This document shows, piece by piece, positions 61,897-64,000 of a DNA stretch of 64,000 nucleotides (position 1 is its first letter; each line of letters begins with the position of its first letter). A program made the translations under genes and the position numbers. Source of the stretch: Nocardia yamanashiensis NBRC 100130 (GTDB lineage Bacteria; Actinomycetota; Actinomycetes; Mycobacteriales; Mycobacteriaceae); assembly GCF_001613325.1 (NCBI RefSeq), contig NZ_BDCD01000019.1, forward strand, positions 62,001 through 126,000, written 5' to 3'. The notes under the pieces are model-generated. The model was not told the DNA's origin, ran no database searches, and was given only the letters and a program-made list of their open reading frames with translations.

Positions 61897-62341
61897 AACC
61901 GGCGTGACGCTGAATGAGGGCGCCGACACGCGGAAGAGCCTCGGCGACATGCTTCTTCGCCGAACCACGCATCGAGTTGTAGACCTTGGTCAGCGCGGGG
62001 CGCGAAGACGACTCGGCACGCGCGTCGGTGACCGCGAGCAGCGCCTCGGCAACCTCGTCCTGCTTGGCGACCAGCAGGTCGGCGAACGAGCCCGAGCCGG
62101 AAGCCTGGAACTCGGCCCAGTACGGCTCCAGCTGCGAGACCAGCTTGGGTGCGAACGACTCCAGCGCGTCACCCACGATCGAAGGGCTGACCTTCTTGAT
62201 CGCGGCGTAGCCGCCCTTCACGGCGAGGCCCGACGCGCCGCCCTTGTCCGACACCTCCTCATCAAGAACCTTCTGAGCGTCGGCGATGAAGGCCGGACGC
62301 TTGGCGTCATCGAGCAGGGATTCAGACAGTGCTGCAACCAC
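61895..62341 (-). CDS. DUF6918-like conserved protein
   Basis: 148 residues, all helical and soluble: 'SLLDDAKRPAFIADAQKVL', 'GYAAIKKVSPSIVGDALES', 'QLEPYWAEFQASGSGSFAD', 'SSRPALTKVYNSMRGSAKK'. It fits an actinobacterial family I recall as DUF6918, with no known role. GTG 62341 was chosen because GGAGG lies about ten bases upstream. A TATAGT -10 at 62396-62401 on the minus strand could drive it. Confidence 0.7.
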   Translation of the reverse strand: MVAALSESLLDDAKRPAFIADAQKVLDEEVSDKGGASGLAVKGGYAAIKKVSPSIVGDALESFAPKLVSQLEPYWAEFQASGSGSFADLLVAKQDEVAEALLAVTDARAESSSRPALTKVYNSMRGSAKKHVAEALPRVGALIQRHAG

Positions 62342-62673
62342 TTTCAGGTTCCTCCGGATAGTTTTTCGATGAACGAGCGCACGCAACTATACGCACCGGT
62401 GACCCCGCACACACGATGCCGTCGCGCGTCTCACTGCCAGGGCAGCAACAGCACTGTAAAGCACCCGCAATCGATTGGCAGCGTTTCACTTTCGGCTCCC
62501 GTTTGACCGGCGTTCACTTCCCACACCGCGTGAAGACCGCCGAGCGTCATTCGGGTAACCCCGTCCGCTATCGATCAGCTCCCTTATCGCACGGCCGAAA
62601 TCCGCGACCGGCGAAATTCCGAGGGAGCGAAATCACCCTGGTGTGGCTGCACCAACACCGACCCCTCAGCAGT
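62342..62673. other. 332-bp divergent region before menB
   Basis: No gene is supported. On the minus side a TATAGT -10-like hexamer (62396-62401) without a good -35 may serve the DUF6918-like gene. A weak TTCAC/GTGAA repeat (62513-62517 / 62530-62534) is present. No clear menB promoter was recognised. Confidence 0.45.
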
Positions 62674-63579
62674 ATGTTCGGTGCCGTGACCTTCAATTCC
62701 GCGCTGTGGCGGCCCGTGCCCGGGTTCGAGAACCTCACAGACATCACGTACCACCGGCACATCGAGCAGGGCACCGTCCGGATCGCCTTCGATCGACCGG
62801 AAGTCCGGAACGCCTTCCGGCCGCACACCGTCGACGAGCTGTACAACGCGCTCGATCACGCCCGCATGACCGCCGATGTGGGCGCGGTCCTGCTCACCGG
62901 GAACGGGCCCTCGGAGAAGGACGGCGGCTGGGCCTTCTGCTCCGGCGGCGATCAGCGCATTCGTGGGCGCAGCGGGTATCAGTACGCGACCGGCGACACC
63001 GCCGACACGGTGGACGTGGCGCGCGCGGGGCGGCTGCACATCCTCGAGGTGCAGCGGCTGATCCGGTTCATGCCGAAGGTGGTCATCGCACTGGTGAACG
63101 GCTGGGCGGCGGGCGGCGGGCATTCGCTGCACGTGACCTGCGACCTCACCCTGGCCTCGCGCGAACACGCGCGGTTCAAGCAGACCGACGCCGACGTGGG
63201 CTCGTTCGACGCCGGGTACGGCAGCGCCTACCTGGCGAAGATGGTGGGGCAGAAGTTCGCTCGCGAGGTGTTCTTCCTGGGGCGGCCGTACACCGCCGAG
63301 GAGATGCACGCGATGGGCGCGGTGAACGCGGTCGTCGATCACGCCGAGCTGGAGGACGTGGCCCTCGAATGGACCGCCGAGATCCTCGGCAAGTCGCCCC
63401 AGGCGATTCGCATGCTGAAGTACGCGTTCAACCTCCCCGACGACGGACTGGTCGGTCAGCAGCTGTTCGCCGGCGAGGCCACCCGCCTGGCCTACATGAC
63501 CGACGAGGCCGTCGAGGGCCGCGACGCCTTCCTCGAAAAGCGCAAGCCGGACTGGAAGCCGTACCCCTGGTACTTCTGA
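62674..63579 (+). CDS. menB: 1,4-dihydroxy-2-naphthoyl-CoA synthase
   Basis: 301 residues, crotonase fold. It cyclises O-succinylbenzoyl-CoA in menaquinone synthesis. Very close to mycobacterial MenB: 'NAFRPHTVDELYNALDHAR', 'GGWAFCSGGDQRIRGRSGY', 'NGWAAGGGHSLHVTCDLTL', 'TDADVGSFDAGYGSAYLAK', ending 'DWKPYPWYF'. ATG 62674 used; GTG 62686 is possible, and neither has a ribosome-binding site. A hairpin terminator follows the stop. Confidence 0.96.
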   Translation: MFGAVTFNSALWRPVPGFENLTDITYHRHIEQGTVRIAFDRPEVRNAFRPHTVDELYNALDHARMTADVGAVLLTGNGPSEKDGGWAFCSGGDQRIRGRSGYQYATGDTADTVDVARAGRLHILEVQRLIRFMPKVVIALVNGWAAGGGHSLHVTCDLTLASREHARFKQTDADVGSFDAGYGSAYLAKMVGQKFAREVFFLGRPYTAEEMHAMGAVNAVVDHAELEDVALEWTAEILGKSPQAIRMLKYAFNLPDDGLVGQQLFAGEATRLAYMTDEAVEGRDAFLEKRKPDWKPYPWYF

Positions 63580-63594
63580 CCTCTCCCGGGGCTC

Positions 63595-63620
63595 TCGGGG
63601 GCTTTGCCCCCGAACCCTTT
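63595..63620 (+). terminator. menB hairpin terminator
   Basis: Stem tcgggggc/gcccccga with a three-base loop (63595-63613) is followed by TTTT at 63617-63620. It belongs to the GGGGGC...GCCCCC element family seen elsewhere in the window. Confidence 0.75.
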
Positions 63621-63642
63621 TCCGCTCTGCAAAGCTGGCGGC

Positions 63643-64000
63643 ATGGAGATACTCAGCAGTCGGTTGATCCTGCGTCCGGTCGAGTACGGGCGGACGCTGG
63701 AGTTCTATCGAGATGCGCTGGGGCTGGCCATCGCCCGCGAGTACCCCGGGGGGACGGTGTTCTTCGCCGGGCAGGGGCTCATCGAGGTGGCCGGGCACGG
63801 CCGCGGTGAGGATGCCCCGGCGGGGTTCTCGGGTGCGATCTGGTTGCAGGTGCGCGACTGTTCGATCGCCGCGACCGAGCTCGCGCTGCGCGGCATTCCG
63901 ATCGACCGGGCCCCCAAGCAGGAGCCGTGGGGACTGATCGAGATGTGGCTGCGGGATCCGGACGGGGTGCCGATCGTGCTCGTGCAGATCCCCGAGGATC
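63643..64000 (+). CDS. VOC-family protein, 3' end outside window
   Basis: 119 residues visible. Glyoxalase/bleomycin-resistance fold: 'SRLILRPVEYGRTLEFYRD', 'ALGLAIAREYPGGTVFFAG', 'GLIEMWLRDPDGVPIVLVQ'. The chain is nearly complete at the window edge (usual length about 120-130). ATG 63643. Function not defined. It follows menB after a terminator, so it is probably a separate unit. Confidence 0.8.
   Translation, partial: MEILSSRLILRPVEYGRTLEFYRDALGLAIAREYPGGTVFFAGQGLIEVAGHGRGEDAPAGFSGAIWLQVRDCSIAATELALRGIPIDRAPKQEPWGLIEMWLRDPDGVPIVLVQIPED

Overview
The window is high-GC actinobacterial chromosome, almost certainly from Nocardia or a close relative in the Nocardiaceae. The reasons are the secE-nusG-rplK-rplA / rplJ-rplL / rpoB-rpoC order, a complete mce lipid-importer operon, a HadA-HadB dehydratase, a mycobacterial-type menaquinone gene neighbourhood (htpX, grcC1, menJ, menG, menD, menB) and frequent GTG starts. 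No insertion sequence, prophage, CRISPR array or rRNA gene was seen. Four tRNA genes are present.

Region by region. 1-15.4 kb is an accessory metabolic stretch: aldo/keto reductases, a LigB-type dioxygenase next to GTP cyclohydrolase II, an AhpD-GNAT-pirin operon behind a MarR regulator, RidA, a lipoprotein carboxylesterase, a hotdog thioesterase with a KstR-like operator, malate:quinone oxidoreductase, DUF1772, a TetR-like gene that has lost its N-terminus, a CGNR regulator facing an EamA exporter, and two exported proteins of unknown function. 15.5-23.3 kb holds rpoB and rpoC with a recognisable promoter. 23.5-35.0 kb is a full mce operon read in the order mceG, yrbEA, yrbEB, mceABCDEF and two mas genes, placed between rplL and rpoB. 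35.4-42.4 kb is the translation/secretion block: rplL, rplJ, rplA, rplK, nusG, secE, tRNA-Trp, a fused hadAB gene, rpmG, tRNA-Met and tRNA-Thr. Two small exported proteins and one cytosolic protein of unknown function sit inside it. 42.7-51.5 kb carries tRNA-Tyr, YajQ, HtpX and the menaquinone genes grcC1, menJ and menG, together with an AraC regulator, an NCS1 permease and small proteins.

51.6-56.1 kb is one 1498-residue gene joining a molybdopterin nitrate reductase to a CysJ-like FMN/FAD/NADPH reductase. This is predicted to be a one-chain NADPH nitrate reductase. 56.1-64.0 kb holds an aldo/keto reductase facing a TetR regulator, a mycothiol-isomerase-like protein, two small unknown proteins, menD, an iron-regulated siderophore-interacting protein behind a clear IdeR/DtxR box, a DUF6918-like protein, menB and the start of a VOC protein.

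How the genes work together. The core block makes the transcription and translation machinery. The mce operon should supply lipid import powered by the adjacent MceG ATPase. HadAB serves mycolate-type FAS-II elongation. MenB, MenD, GrcC1, MenG and MenJ cover several steps of menaquinone synthesis, and Mqo feeds electrons into that quinone pool. The fused nitrate reductase and the NCS1 permease suggest nitrogen scavenging. No completely unknown multi-gene system stood out. The most notable points are the mce operon lodged between rplL and rpoB, the self-sufficient nitrate reductase fusion, the HadAB fusion with acid/His pairs in both halves, and several candidate operators.
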